Source: an uncultured Clostridium sp. (lineage in GTDB: Bacteria > Bacillota > Clostridia > TANB77 > CAG-465). Taken from it: a stretch of DNA of 59,006 nucleotides. Made by a program: the position numbers and the translations under genes. The stretch spans positions 1 to 59,006 of the forward strand of contig CANAIR010000008.1 of NCBI GenBank assembly GCA_947361355.1, read 5' to 3'. Numbering within the stretch: the first letter of the stretch is position 1; every line of letters begins with the position of its first letter. Shown here piece by piece: positions 35,296 to 43,717 of the stretch. Under the pieces are notes generated by a model. The model made no database searches, was not told the DNA's origin, and worked only from the letters and a program-made list of their open reading frames with translations.

Positions 35296-35336
35296 AAAAA
35301 AGAGATGTTTAATAATTTTTTACATCTCTTTTTTAT
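35296..35336 (+). terminator. Terminator of the kinase-like gene
   Basis: AAAAAAGAGATGT, 13-base AT loop, ACATCTCTTTTTT. Confidence 0.85.
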
Positions 35337-35495
35337 ACTAAAATTACATATAGCAATATTTTTTGTAGTTAATATATATTAAAAAAATATATATTATTAA
35401 ATAACTTAACACATTATGCTATAATTAAATAACTTTTAAACTTGCCATTAGTTATTACTATTATTTGTATTTTTGTACAAATTGAATAGTAACTC

Positions 35496-35524
35496 TTGCA
35501 TTTTTTACTTTTTTATGTTAAAAT
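35496..35524 (+). promoter_or_regulatory. Sigma-A promoter of rpsT
   Basis: TTGCAT (35496-35501), 17 bases, TAAAAT (35519-35524), the same hexamers and spacing as the rpsB promoter. Confidence 0.75.
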
Positions 35525-35571
35525 GTCTTAGTAATAATGTTATAACTCGTAATTTAAGGGAGGTGCAATTA

Positions 35572-35826
35572 ATGCCAAATATAAAATCAGCTAAGAAAAG
35601 AGTTAAAGTAATTGAAACTAAAACTGCTCAAAATAGAGCTACAAAAAAAGCTTATAAAGAAGCTATAAAAGCTTTTGAGGCTGCTGTAAAAGATAATAAT
35701 AAAGATAAAAATGAATTATATACTAAAGCAGTTAGCTTAGTAGATAAAGCTTGGTCTAAAGGTGTTCTTGCAAAAAATACAGCTGCAAGAAAAAAAGCAA
35801 ACCTTGCTAAATTATTAAATAAATAA
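35572..35826 (+). CDS. rpsT: 30S ribosomal protein S20
   Basis: 84 residues. Starts MPNIKSAKKRVKVIETKTAQ, Lys-rich, three-helix bundle binding 16S rRNA; C-terminal KGVLAKNTAARKKANLAKLLNK is typical. ATG 35572 follows GGGAGGTG by about 6 bases; the longer frame from 35473 is upstream noise. Single-gene unit with its own promoter and terminator. Confidence 0.97.
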   Translation: MPNIKSAKKRVKVIETKTAQNRATKKAYKEAIKAFEAAVKDNNKDKNELYTKAVSLVDKAWSKGVLAKNTAARKKANLAKLLNK

Positions 35827-35827
35827 C

Positions 35828-35866
35828 AAAAAACTGAATCTTTACATTTTTAAGATTCAGTTTTTT
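35828..35866 (+). terminator. Terminator of rpsT
   Basis: AAAAAACTGAATCTT, 9-base loop, AAGATTCAGTTTTTT. Confidence 0.85.
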
Positions 35867-35892
35867 ATTTATATTACATATTAATTTACTAT

Positions 35893-36102
35893 TCAAATAA
35901 AAATTATCATAAATATAACTATAATTCCAAGCCAGAAAAAAAATCCACATACATTCCAAATTTTTGGATGTTTATTTCCAGATTCAATAATTATCTTTAA
36001 AACTTTATTTTTACCAGTTTTCTCACAAATAAAAGCAAATATTACCAAACTAACAAAAATTAGTATGTAAAATAAACCTAAGGCTTGTAAAACTGTTTTC
36101 AT
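35893..36102 (-). CDS. Small two-helix membrane protein, 69 residues
   Basis: Two membrane helices (about 8-27 and 51-69) with a basic, cytoplasm-like loop (EKTGKNKVLKIIIESGNKHPKIW). No family recognised. AAGGAG lies 7 bases before the ATG, which supports real translation. It lies downstream of yabG on the same strand with a 60-base gap and no visible terminator, so it may share the yabG message. Confidence 0.5.
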   Translation of the reverse strand: MKTVLQALGLFYILIFVSLVIFAFICEKTGKNKVLKIIIESGNKHPKIWNVCGFFFWLGIIVIFMIIFI

Positions 36103-36162
36103 TTGATTATTCTCCTTAATTTTTTTTTAATTATATACTACATTTCATGTATTGTCAAATTA

Positions 36163-36897
36163 TTACAAACCTGGCATTCCTGTTCTAAAAGCACCTCTTG
36201 TTTGTATACCACCTACTCCACTTATCCCTTCTCTTGTATTTGAAATTATATTTGAAATTGATACAAACTCATCAACAGGTGTATATGCAATTGTTTCTGC
36301 AACTATTAAAGGATCCATCATATCAATAAGTACTCTTTTAGGTGCACTTGCAAAGTTTGCACCAGCAGAAATTATTGCTTCATAGTAACTTTGGCATGCA
36401 CCCGCAAAAATAACTAAATTATCGAGATTATGCTCATATCTTCTAGCCTCTAAAACTCCCTTTATAAAATATCTTGAATTTTTATAATTATCTATATTGT
36501 ATATATCATTTCTTTTTTTCATAAAGGCATCGTGTCCAGTAAGGACTAATATATTTGGACGTATTTTTTGTAACAATGAATATACTTGCTTGTACTGTTC
36601 TGACTCAGGTATTGTATAAATATATGCTGTCATTCCCATTTTTTTATAGTTTTCCTTACACTTCTGTGCATATTCTGAGTCCCCGTCCAAATGTAATACA
36701 GTTCCTGGTCTTTTAAATACTGCTTCTTTTTTAAATATATTAGGATTTTCAAAATCAACATCGCGAATACAACTTTGATTTTCATATTTTTGCATATCAT
36801 TTCCATTATAATAGCTATTACCTTTTTTCATGTTAGAATTATAACCATAATAGCTTCCATATTTTTTATATCTATCGTTGTTTCTATTCATATTCAT
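36163..36897 (-). CDS. yabG: YabG sporulation protease, catalytic part (frame intact here)
   Basis: Residues from an internal Met give 244 aa. YabG is a spore-coat protease made late in the mother cell under sigma-K. Diagnostic blocks: GTVLHLDGDSEYAQKC, RPNILVLTGHDAF, FIKGVLEARRYE, LVIFAGACQSYYEAI, GANFASAPKRVLIDMMDP and a Gly-rich end GISGVGGIQTRGAFRTGMPG. The His in LTGHD and Cys in FAGACQS are the likely catalytic pair. The true N-terminus continues upstream to 37129 but is separated by a frameshift. Residues 1-50 of this frame are a Tyr/Asn-rich low-complexity stretch. Confidence 0.88.
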   Translation of the reverse strand: MNMNRNNDRYKKYGSYYGYNSNMKKGNSYYNGNDMQKYENQSCIRDVDFENPNIFKKEAVFKRPGTVLHLDGDSEYAQKCKENYKKMGMTAYIYTIPESEQYKQVYSLLQKIRPNILVLTGHDAFMKKRNDIYNIDNYKNSRYFIKGVLEARRYEHNLDNLVIFAGACQSYYEAIISAGANFASAPKRVLIDMMDPLIVAETIAYTPVDEFVSISNIISNTREGISGVGGIQTRGAFRTGMPGL

Positions 36898-37129
36898 GTA
36901 ACATCTATTAATTCTTGTATGTCTAGACTTTTCTATATTTTTTAACCTTTTTTCTACTTCATCTTTATCAATGTGTTTAAGATCAAACTCAGGCGCATCT
37001 GCTATTATCCTTACTGATAGCCCGCGCTAAATCTATAATGCCATTACTATTTATTCTTACTATTTTAAATAATATATCATAATCATAAGATTTTCTAGCT
37101 ACAACATCACCTACTTTAAAATTTTCCAT
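36898..37129 (-). pseudogene. yabG: N-terminal part of yabG, out of frame
   Basis: From ATG 37129 (AGGTG upstream) the frame reads MENFKVGDVVARKSYDYDIL, FKIVRINSNGIIDLAR, the normal YabG N-terminal domain, then hits a TGA. In a second frame GLSVRIIADAPEFDLKHIDK continues through KSRHTRINRCYMNMN into the frame at 36897. Dropping one base near 37027 (ttaGcgcggg) restores IIDLRGLSVRI, as expected for YabG. Either the gene has been recently inactivated or the sequence has a one-base error. Confidence 0.8.
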
Positions 37130-37147
37130 AATAAACACCTCATAGAA

Positions 37148-37176
37148 TATTTTATGATTTTTTATTCTATAAGGTG
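37148..37176 (-). promoter_or_regulatory. Sigma-K-like promoter of yabG
   Basis: Minus-strand CACC (37173-37176), 16 bases, CATAAAATA (37148-37156), matching the sigma-K pattern AC, 16-17 bases, CATAnnnTA. It lies about 20 bases before the yabG start. Confidence 0.6.
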
Positions 37177-37222
37177 ATATTTTATATACAATTTATAGGT
37201 AACATATAAAAACTAAATATTA

Positions 37223-38845
37223 TTATTTATTTTTTCTTTGAAGTTCAATTACTATATACTTACTCTTGTCTAAATCAAAGAAAAGTTCTTCTTTTTCTAT
37301 TACTAGCTTTATTTCATCAGTTAAATCGTACTTAGTTAAATTAAATAATTGTGTGTATTCTAAATTTCCATTTGCGCCTGTACTCATTCCTCCATCACCA
37401 TCTGAAGTACCTGCTGGATAAATTTTTTTACCATTTGCTGTCTCTATATAGGCATTTTTTAATGGAGGTCTATTAATAATATATTCAAATGGCATTGATT
37501 GTCTATGTTCATATGCCTTATTCAATTTTCTTAATTTTTCCTCTTCTGAATCAAATTCATTATAATATTTATCTCCCCATTTAGATTTAAAATTTACTCT
37601 TATACCTGTATTAGAAATATTAGCTTTTACCAATTCTAAATTTTTGTCATTTGTGTTTTTCAAAACATATATATCTGTTGTTCTATTATAAAATTCTTCT
37701 GGTAAATCTATACTTACTTTCCAGTTTCCTTTTTTTTCATCTATTATATTTCCTAAATCATCTTTAGAACTATATAAAACTACTCTATCAAAAGCAATAT
37801 CTAGTTTTTTAGACTTTGGAAATTCTAATGAATGTGTAGAATATGAACATATATATTCATTACCTTCTTTATGAGTTAAATGAATACTTTCACTTCCATC
37901 ATTAATACCTGGATATTTACCAGTATCTTTGCCTTTTATAATTTCTGATAAATTAGATTTTTCTTTAGATGTAAATTTGGTAACTATCAGATTATTATTT
38001 TCATCAGTTATAAGTAAGTTTGGAAAAGAACAAAAACCTATTTCTTTATTATCTTTTATATTTATTTTCATATTAAAATTTATACACAAATTATAATCAT
38101 CCATTAATATAGATTCTACTTTTATTTCCAATCCATTAGATTCAACATAATTTTCATCATCTATTTTGTTTATATAACCACTATTTATTGCTTTTTCTAC
38201 TCCTTTAGATGTATCCTTAAAGAAAATTTTTACTATTTCTTTGGCAACTATGTATGTAGAAAAAAATAATATCACTAAAATCAATATCATTGATATTCTC
38301 TTTACATATATTTCTTTTAATTCTAAATTTTCTCTTAGCTTTTTTCTAATTCTATGTAGCTTTACTTTTACATTTGATGTAGTTAAATTAAGTTCATCTG
38401 CAATACTTTTTACACTCTTTGAAGAGTAATAATACTTACAAAAAATCTTATATTCTTCTTCTGTCAAATTATTTAGTTCTTTCTTAATTATATTATTGAT
38501 TTCAATGTTATCATATAATAATTCCACATTATCTGAATTGGAACTTAAATTATCTGATAACTCAATTTCATTTTGAAATTTATCCAATTTTTTCATTTTA
38601 TCTATAACAACATTTTTAGTAATTGTAGCAATATACCCCTTCAAATTATTGACATTTAATAATTTTTGTTTATTGTATAAAATATTTATGATCACTTCTG
38701 ACATAGCATCTTCTATATCAGCCTCATTAAACACTCCTTTTGAATTATTTACTATTATAATATAGATATAATCTTTATAATCTTTTATGATTTTCTCAAC
38801 ATTAATTTTTCCTTTTTCCATATACTTATTAATACTATTTTTCAT
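37223..38845 (-). CDS. ECF-type sigma factor fused to a membrane helix and DUF4179-like extracytoplasmic domain
   Basis: 540 residues. Region 2 of a sigma-70-type factor: ADIEDAMSEVIINILYNK, LKGYIATITKNVVIDKMKK. Region 4: LTEEEYKIFCKYYYSSKSVKSIADELNLT with the helix-turn-helix and VKVKLHRIRKKLRENL. Residues about 183-203 form one membrane helix (ISMILILVILFFSTYIVA), then about 335 residues outside starting KGVEKAINSGYINKI and SNGLEIKVESILMDDYNL, as in DUF4179 proteins, which normally sit on anti-sigma factors. Sigma and sensor are thus one chain. Release of the sigma part by proteolysis would be required; that is inference. GGGAGAG precedes the ATG. Confidence 0.78.
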   Translation of the reverse strand: MKNSINKYMEKGKINVEKIIKDYKDYIYIIIVNNSKGVFNEADIEDAMSEVIINILYNKQKLLNVNNLKGYIATITKNVVIDKMKKLDKFQNEIELSDNLSSNSDNVELLYDNIEINNIIKKELNNLTEEEYKIFCKYYYSSKSVKSIADELNLTTSNVKVKLHRIRKKLRENLELKEIYVKRISMILILVILFFSTYIVAKEIVKIFFKDTSKGVEKAINSGYINKIDDENYVESNGLEIKVESILMDDYNLCINFNMKINIKDNKEIGFCSFPNLLITDENNNLIVTKFTSKEKSNLSEIIKGKDTGKYPGINDGSESIHLTHKEGNEYICSYSTHSLEFPKSKKLDIAFDRVVLYSSKDDLGNIIDEKKGNWKVSIDLPEEFYNRTTDIYVLKNTNDKNLELVKANISNTGIRVNFKSKWGDKYYNEFDSEEEKLRKLNKAYEHRQSMPFEYIINRPPLKNAYIETANGKKIYPAGTSDGDGGMSTGANGNLEYTQLFNLTKYDLTDEIKLVIEKEELFFDLDKSKYIVIELQRKNK

Positions 38846-38958
38846 TTTCTCTCCCTATTTTTATTGTTTTAAATATTATTATATATATATTAAAATAATA
38901 TTTTATTTTTTTAACATTTTTGTATTATAACCAATAACTGTACTAACCTATATATATA

Positions 38959-38984
38959 GACTTTTAAAATAAAAAAAGGTTACA
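38959..38984 (-). promoter_or_regulatory. Candidate ECF promoter upstream of the fused sigma factor
   Basis: Minus-strand TGTAAC (38979-38984), 16 bases, AGTC (38959-38962). ECF promoters of the sigma-X/M/W type read TGwAAC, 16-17 bases, CGTC. The C-rich TGTAACC stands out in AT-rich surroundings. The hexamers are short, so this is suggestive only. Confidence 0.35.
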
Positions 38985-39042
38985 TTATTATTTAGATTAT
39001 ATAATATATAAACTATTTTGCAATGCTCTTTTTATAAATTAA

Positions 39043-39071
39043 TTGACTTAAAATATAAATTAATATAAAAT
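39043..39071 (+). promoter_or_regulatory. Sigma-A promoter of the gene at 39094
   Basis: TTGACT (39043-39048), 17 bases, TAAAAT (39066-39071). Confidence 0.7.
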
Positions 39072-39093
39072 ATATTATATAAGAGTTGTTACT

Positions 39094-39567
39094 ATGAAAA
39101 AGAAAATATTAATTACACTATTAGTTTGTATACTATTATCTATAATAGTCATTATTTCAAAATCTATTATAGACAAAATAATTTTAAAAAATGAAGAAAA
39201 ACAGATAAAAGTTTTAAAAGAAATATATACTGATTTTATAAGTGATTGCCCATACTATGTGACTTTTGATGATTCTGCTTTAAAAAATATAATAACACAA
39301 GATAAGTTAAATGAAGATAATATAAAAATACTAAAAAGTATTAATGATACACGAGAAGTAATTGAGTCTTCTTCAACTTCTGCTATACTGTTTTCATCTT
39401 ATAATAAAAACACTATGACAATAACTTTAAAATTAAAAATAATAAAAAATAATCGTCAAGTTCAAACTAATGAACATTCATATAAATTGGAAGTTAAAAA
39501 TTTTAAAATACAAGCCATTCCAAATAAATTAAAACATATTGGAATTTCTGATTTTGCCTCACAATAA
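39094..39567 (+). CDS. Membrane-anchored hypothetical protein, 157 residues
   Basis: An N-terminal membrane helix (residues 4-24) with three preceding lysines suggests a signal anchor; the rest is extracytoplasmic. There is no lipobox cysteine in the right place (the Cys in LVCILL lies inside the helix). The domain begins helical (IKVLKEIYTDFISDC) and ends with alternating strands (NTMTITLKLKIIKNN, SYKLEVKNFKIQAI). No family recognised. It has its own promoter and terminator ahead of the ABC transporter operon. No clear ribosome site is seen (GAGTTG only). Confidence 0.55.
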   Translation: MKKKILITLLVCILLSIIVIISKSIIDKIILKNEEKQIKVLKEIYTDFISDCPYYVTFDDSALKNIITQDKLNEDNIKILKSINDTREVIESSSTSAILFSSYNKNTMTITLKLKIIKNNRQVQTNEHSYKLEVKNFKIQAIPNKLKHIGISDFASQ

Positions 39568-39594
39568 TATTTTTGCTTTATTATATGTCTAATG

Positions 39595-39632
39595 CAGGGA
39601 AATAATAATTTTAATATTTCCTTGTATTTTTT
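39595..39632 (+). terminator. Terminator between the gene at 39094 and the ABC operon
   Basis: CAGGGAAATA (39595-39604) pairs with TATTTCCTTG (39615-39624), followed by TATTTTTTATT. Confidence 0.75.
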
Positions 39633-39646
39633 ATTTTATTATAAAA

Positions 39647-39673
39647 GTCACTTACTTGTCACTTTAGTATAAT
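39647..39673 (+). promoter_or_regulatory. ABC operon promoter with direct repeat for an OmpR-type regulator
   Basis: GTCACTT occurs at 39647-39653 and 39658-39664, an 11-base period, ending 3 bases before TATAAT (39668-39673). No -35 consensus hexamer is present. This is the layout of an activator-dependent promoter read by an OmpR-family regulator such as the one encoded at 43037. Confidence 0.5.
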
Positions 39674-39707
39674 ATAATAAAACTAAATGAAAGGAGATAA
39701 GTTAATT

Positions 39708-40379
39708 ATGGAAATATTAAAAGTAGAAAACTTATGTAAAATTTATGGAAAAGGAGATACAAAAGTAACAGCACTTAATAATGTTTCGTTTAAAGTAGAT
39801 AAGGGAGAATTTGTTGCAATAGTTGGAGCATCAGGTAGTGGGAAATCTACATTGCTACATTTAATTGGTGGTGTAGATAGACCCACAAGTGGAAAGGTAT
39901 TCATAGATGGAAAAGATATATATAGTTTTAATGATGATAAACTTGCTATATTTAGAAGAAGACAAGTAGGTCTTATTTATCAATTTTATAACTTAATTCC
40001 AATTCTAAATGTTGAAGAGAATATAACTTTACCTTTAAATTTAGACAACAGAGATATAAATTTAGAAAAACTTAATGAGCTTATATCAATTCTTGGCTTA
40101 AGTAGCCGAAAAAATCATTTGCCAAATGAGCTCTCAGGTGGTCAACAGCAAAGAACTTCAATTGGAAGAGCAATGATTACAAATCCTGCAATTATTTTAG
40201 CAGATGAACCAACTGGAAATTTAGATTCAAAATCAAGTGATGAAATTGTAGAACTTTTGAAAAAATCTAATAGAGATTATAAACAAACTATAATTATGAT
40301 CACTCATAATATGGAAATAGCACAATGCGCAAACAGAATTATAAAAATTGAAGATGGAAAAATTGTTGAGGAGGTGTAA
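39708..40379 (+). CDS. ABC transporter ATPase, MacB/BceA type
   Basis: 223 residues. Walker A GASGSGKST (40-48), Q-loop LIYQFYNLIP, signature LSGGQQQR, Walker B AIILADEPTGNLDS, H-loop MITHN. The GNLDS ending and length are typical of the family that energises MacB/FtsX/BceB-type permeases. ATG 39708 was preferred to 39687, which has no upstream site; AAAGGAG lies 11 bases before 39708. Coupled with the next gene, whose start is 1 base after its stop. Confidence 0.9.
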   Translation: MEILKVENLCKIYGKGDTKVTALNNVSFKVDKGEFVAIVGASGSGKSTLLHLIGGVDRPTSGKVFIDGKDIYSFNDDKLAIFRRRQVGLIYQFYNLIPILNVEENITLPLNLDNRDINLEKLNELISILGLSSRKNHLPNELSGGQQQRTSIGRAMITNPAIILADEPTGNLDSKSSDEIVELLKKSNRDYKQTIIMITHNMEIAQCANRIIKIEDGKIVEEV

Positions 40380-40380
40380 T

Positions 40381-42963
40381 ATGGACATTCTTAACAAATT
40401 ATCTATACAGAATTTAAAACTAAATAAAAAAAGAACTATTAGTACTATACTGGGCATAACTTTATCTGTAGCATTAATATGTGCAGTTTCTACGTTAATT
40501 ACAAGTTTTCAAAAAACTCTTGTACAAAATGCAATTAATGAAACGGGAAATTATCATTTAAAATTGTCTAATGTAACAGATGACAATATAAATGAACTTA
40601 AAAATAATAGGGACATAAAAGAAATATACAGTGTAAAAACTATTGGACATGCTATTTTAGAAAATGGTAAAAATCTATTTAAACCATATTTAGAAGTTTA
40701 TTCAATGGATGTGTCTACATTTAAAAAGTTAAGTTTTAATCTTGTAAAAGGAAGATTTCCAAATAATAGCAATGAACTAATAATAAGTGAACATATTAAA
40801 ACTAATGGTAAAGTTGAATATAATATTGGTGATAAAATAAAGCTAAACATTGGCGATAGAAAAACTTTAGATAACTATACATTATATTCTAGCAATCCAT
40901 TTGAAAAAGATTCAGAAAAATTAGATAGTTTAAAAGAGTATGAATTTACTATTGTTGGAATTATTAAAAGACCTGATAACAGTTTTGAAGATTATTCTAA
41001 TCCTGGATATACTGTTATAACTACTAGCATAAATCAGGGTACAAAAGATACATATGTCACTCTAAAAAATCCTGCTTCTCATAAAACATCAATTAGTCAA
41101 ATATTAGGCATTAACAATTATACTAATATTTCAGAAGACGATTACAAAATTATAAAATATGATAGCTTTTTTATAAATAGAGAATTATTAAGATGGGAAG
41201 TATTTGCATTTAGTGATTCTACTGTTGCTATGTTATTTTATGTAGGAGCAATTGTTATATTCATAATATTATTTACCAGTATTTTTTGTATAAGAAATTC
41301 TTTTGCAATAGCCACTACTGAAAAAATTAAAATGTATGGAATGCTTGCAAGTATAGGTGCTACAAAAAAACAAATAAAGAAAAATGTTATATTTGAGGCT
41401 TTTCTACAAGGTATTATTGGCATTCCTATTGGAATTATATCTGGAATTTTAGCAATATTTATACTAATAAAAATAGTAAATATACTTTTAGGAGATGCTA
41501 TTCTTAGGTATGTAGATGGTATAATATTAAATATTTCAATTATCCCTATAATATTATCCATACTGCTTGGAATAATTACAATTTACTTATCTGCCATATC
41601 ATCTGCAAGAAAAGCTGGCAAAGTAAGTCCAATAGAAAATTTAAGAAATTCAGATGATATAAAGATAAATTCTAAAAAGCTTAAAGCACCTAAGATTATA
41701 TCAAAAATATTTAAAACAGGCGGAGTACTTGCATATAAAAATCTAAAAAGAAGTAGAAAAAAATATAGAACTACTGTAATATCACTTACAGTGAGCATAT
41801 TCATATTTATAGCTATGAATAGTTTTATTACAAATATGTTTAGTTTTACTTCCAATTACTACACAAACTATGATTACAATACAATGATAAGTGGTGATTT
41901 AGAAAATTCAAAGTCTGATGAACTATCTAAAATTATAAAACTTGAAGGTATAGATGAATATTTTATTTTATATGAATTAAATAAAGCGTATTATAAAGTT
42001 TTTAATTTAAGTAAAATAAATTTAACGAATGATGAAGAACTACCAGAAGATTCATACTATGATAAAACACTTGAAAAATCTATTCCAACAGGGAAGGGGA
42101 AATACTCAAGTTTAGCAATTTATGCACTCGATGATAATTCTTTTAGAAAATATGTAAAGAAAATAGGAAAAGATTATGAAAAAGTAAAATCAACTGGAAT
42201 CTTGGCAGATAGCTACATATATTATGATGGAAGTGTTAACAAAGAAGTTAGAAGATATAACTATTTAGAAAATGATACTATAACTGGAACAATAGAAAAT
42301 GAAAATTTAGAAATTAAAGTTGGTGCAGTAACAAATATAAAGCCTTATGGAATAGAACAAACAACATATTATGGAGGATATCTAATTGTAAATTTAGATG
42401 AATTCCAAAAAATCTGTAATACTGACTTTGACAAATATTCGTTATGTATAAATTCGTCAGATACAAATAAACTTGAAACACAAATAGATAATAATAATTT
42501 TAATGTTAGAGTATGGAACATTGATAAAGAAGTCAAAGAACAAAAATCTATGATCTTAGTAATTGATATATTTATATATGGATTTATTTCCGTAATTACA
42601 TTAATTGGTGTTACAAATATATTTAATACAATTACATCTAATATTGAACTAAGACAAAAAGAATTTGCAATGTTAAAGAGTATAGGTATGACAAAAAAAG
42701 AATTTAATAGAATGATTAATTTAGAAACTATATTTTATAGCATAAAATCACTTATATATGGAATACTACTTGGACTATTTGGAACATTTGCTTTTTATAA
42801 AGCTTTTTCTGTAAAAATTGATAAAGGCATGTATATTCCAATAACACCTATTATAATTTCAATTATTTTTGTATTTATCATAGTATTTATAATTATGAAA
42901 TATTCTATTAATAAAATTAATAAACAAAATACAATTGAAACTATAAGAAATGAAAATATATGA
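40381..42963 (+). CDS. FtsX-family ABC transporter permease with two extracellular domains
   Basis: 860 residues. One membrane helix near the N-terminus (TISTILGITLSVALICAVSTL), a first outside domain (about 45-275), three helices (about 280-420) in an FtsX module with EKIKMYGMLASIGATKKQIKK, then a second copy: a helix near 470, a second outside domain (about 490-730) and three helices with QKEFAMLKSIGMTKKEFNR. Eight helices in two halves. Such permeases act in peptide-antibiotic resistance or lipoprotein release rather than ordinary transport. AGGAGGTG precedes ATG 40381. Confidence 0.85.
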   Translation: MDILNKLSIQNLKLNKKRTISTILGITLSVALICAVSTLITSFQKTLVQNAINETGNYHLKLSNVTDDNINELKNNRDIKEIYSVKTIGHAILENGKNLFKPYLEVYSMDVSTFKKLSFNLVKGRFPNNSNELIISEHIKTNGKVEYNIGDKIKLNIGDRKTLDNYTLYSSNPFEKDSEKLDSLKEYEFTIVGIIKRPDNSFEDYSNPGYTVITTSINQGTKDTYVTLKNPASHKTSISQILGINNYTNISEDDYKIIKYDSFFINRELLRWEVFAFSDSTVAMLFYVGAIVIFIILFTSIFCIRNSFAIATTEKIKMYGMLASIGATKKQIKKNVIFEAFLQGIIGIPIGIISGILAIFILIKIVNILLGDAILRYVDGIILNISIIPIILSILLGIITIYLSAISSARKAGKVSPIENLRNSDDIKINSKKLKAPKIISKIFKTGGVLAYKNLKRSRKKYRTTVISLTVSIFIFIAMNSFITNMFSFTSNYYTNYDYNTMISGDLENSKSDELSKIIKLEGIDEYFILYELNKAYYKVFNLSKINLTNDEELPEDSYYDKTLEKSIPTGKGKYSSLAIYALDDNSFRKYVKKIGKDYEKVKSTGILADSYIYYDGSVNKEVRRYNYLENDTITGTIENENLEIKVGAVTNIKPYGIEQTTYYGGYLIVNLDEFQKICNTDFDKYSLCINSSDTNKLETQIDNNNFNVRVWNIDKEVKEQKSMILVIDIFIYGFISVITLIGVTNIFNTITSNIELRQKEFAMLKSIGMTKKEFNRMINLETIFYSIKSLIYGILLGLFGTFAFYKAFSVKIDKGMYIPITPIIISIIFVFIIVFIIMKYSINKINKQNTIETIRNENI

Positions 42964-42971
42964 CAATAGTT

Positions 42972-43001
42972 ATCAAGGGACTAGAAAAGTCCCTTGATTT
43001 A
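42972..43001 (+). terminator. Hairpin between the permease and regulator genes
   Basis: ATCAAGGGACT (42972-42982), 5-base loop, AGTCCCTTGAT (42988-42998), then TTTAATG. The T-run is weak, so it may only reduce expression of the two-component genes. A -10-like TATAATA lies just after it. Confidence 0.55.
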
Positions 43002-43036
43002 ATGTATAATAATAATATAAAATAAGGAGAGTTATT

Positions 43037-43717
43037 ATGGTTATTTTGCTAGTTGAAGATAATGAAAAGGTAGCTAAAGGACTAATATATTCATTAACTC
43101 AAAATAAATATACTATACATCATAAATCAAATGTATCAGATACTATAAAATTTCTAAATAGTACAAAAAATGAAAAGTATAAATTAGATTTAATTATACT
43201 AGATGTTTCACTTCCAGATGGAAATGGCTTTAAACTATATGAAAAAGAAATAAAAAAAAGGGAACTTCCAACAATATTTTTAACTGCAAAGGATGATGAA
43301 GATGATATTGTAAAGGGATTAGAATTAGGAGCAGATGACTATATTACAAAACCATTTTCCACAAAGGAACTTCTTGCTAGAATTAATAAAATTGTATTAC
43401 GTAAAAAGAAAAATTTTATAATTAAAGTAAAAGATATTAAATTTGACATTGACAAAATGGTTGTATATAAAAACAAAAAAGAAATTATTTTAACAAGTTT
43501 AGAGATAAAAATTTTACATTTGTTATTTATAAATCTAAATAAAGTAGTAACGCGTAATTACATTATAGACAAAATATGGGAATGGACTGGAAATGATGTA
43601 AATGATAATACAGTTACTGTTTATTTAAAAAGAATTAGGGAAAAATTAAATTCAGATATTATAATTACTATAAAAGGCATAGGTTATAGGATTGATGAAG
43701 ATGAATATGAAAAATAA
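43037..43717 (+). CDS. OmpR-family response regulator
   Basis: 226 residues. Receiver domain with ED (7-8), phosphorylation site D56 in LIILDVSLPDG, and TKPFSTKEL. The C-terminal winged helix has LTSLEIKILHLLFINLNKVVTRNYIIDKIW and DNTVTVYLKRIREKL. Encoded between the ABC transporter and its kinase, as in antimicrobial-peptide sensing modules. AAGGAGAG precedes the ATG. Confidence 0.92.
   Translation: MVILLVEDNEKVAKGLIYSLTQNKYTIHHKSNVSDTIKFLNSTKNEKYKLDLIILDVSLPDGNGFKLYEKEIKKRELPTIFLTAKDDEDDIVKGLELGADDYITKPFSTKELLARINKIVLRKKKNFIIKVKDIKFDIDKMVVYKNKKEIILTSLEIKILHLLFINLNKVVTRNYIIDKIWEWTGNDVNDNTVTVYLKRIREKLNSDIIITIKGIGYRIDEDEYEK

Noticed and set aside
36890-37130. Programmed ribosomal frameshifting in yabG
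   Set aside because: No slippery heptamer or stimulatory structure at the junction, and the family is not known to frameshift.
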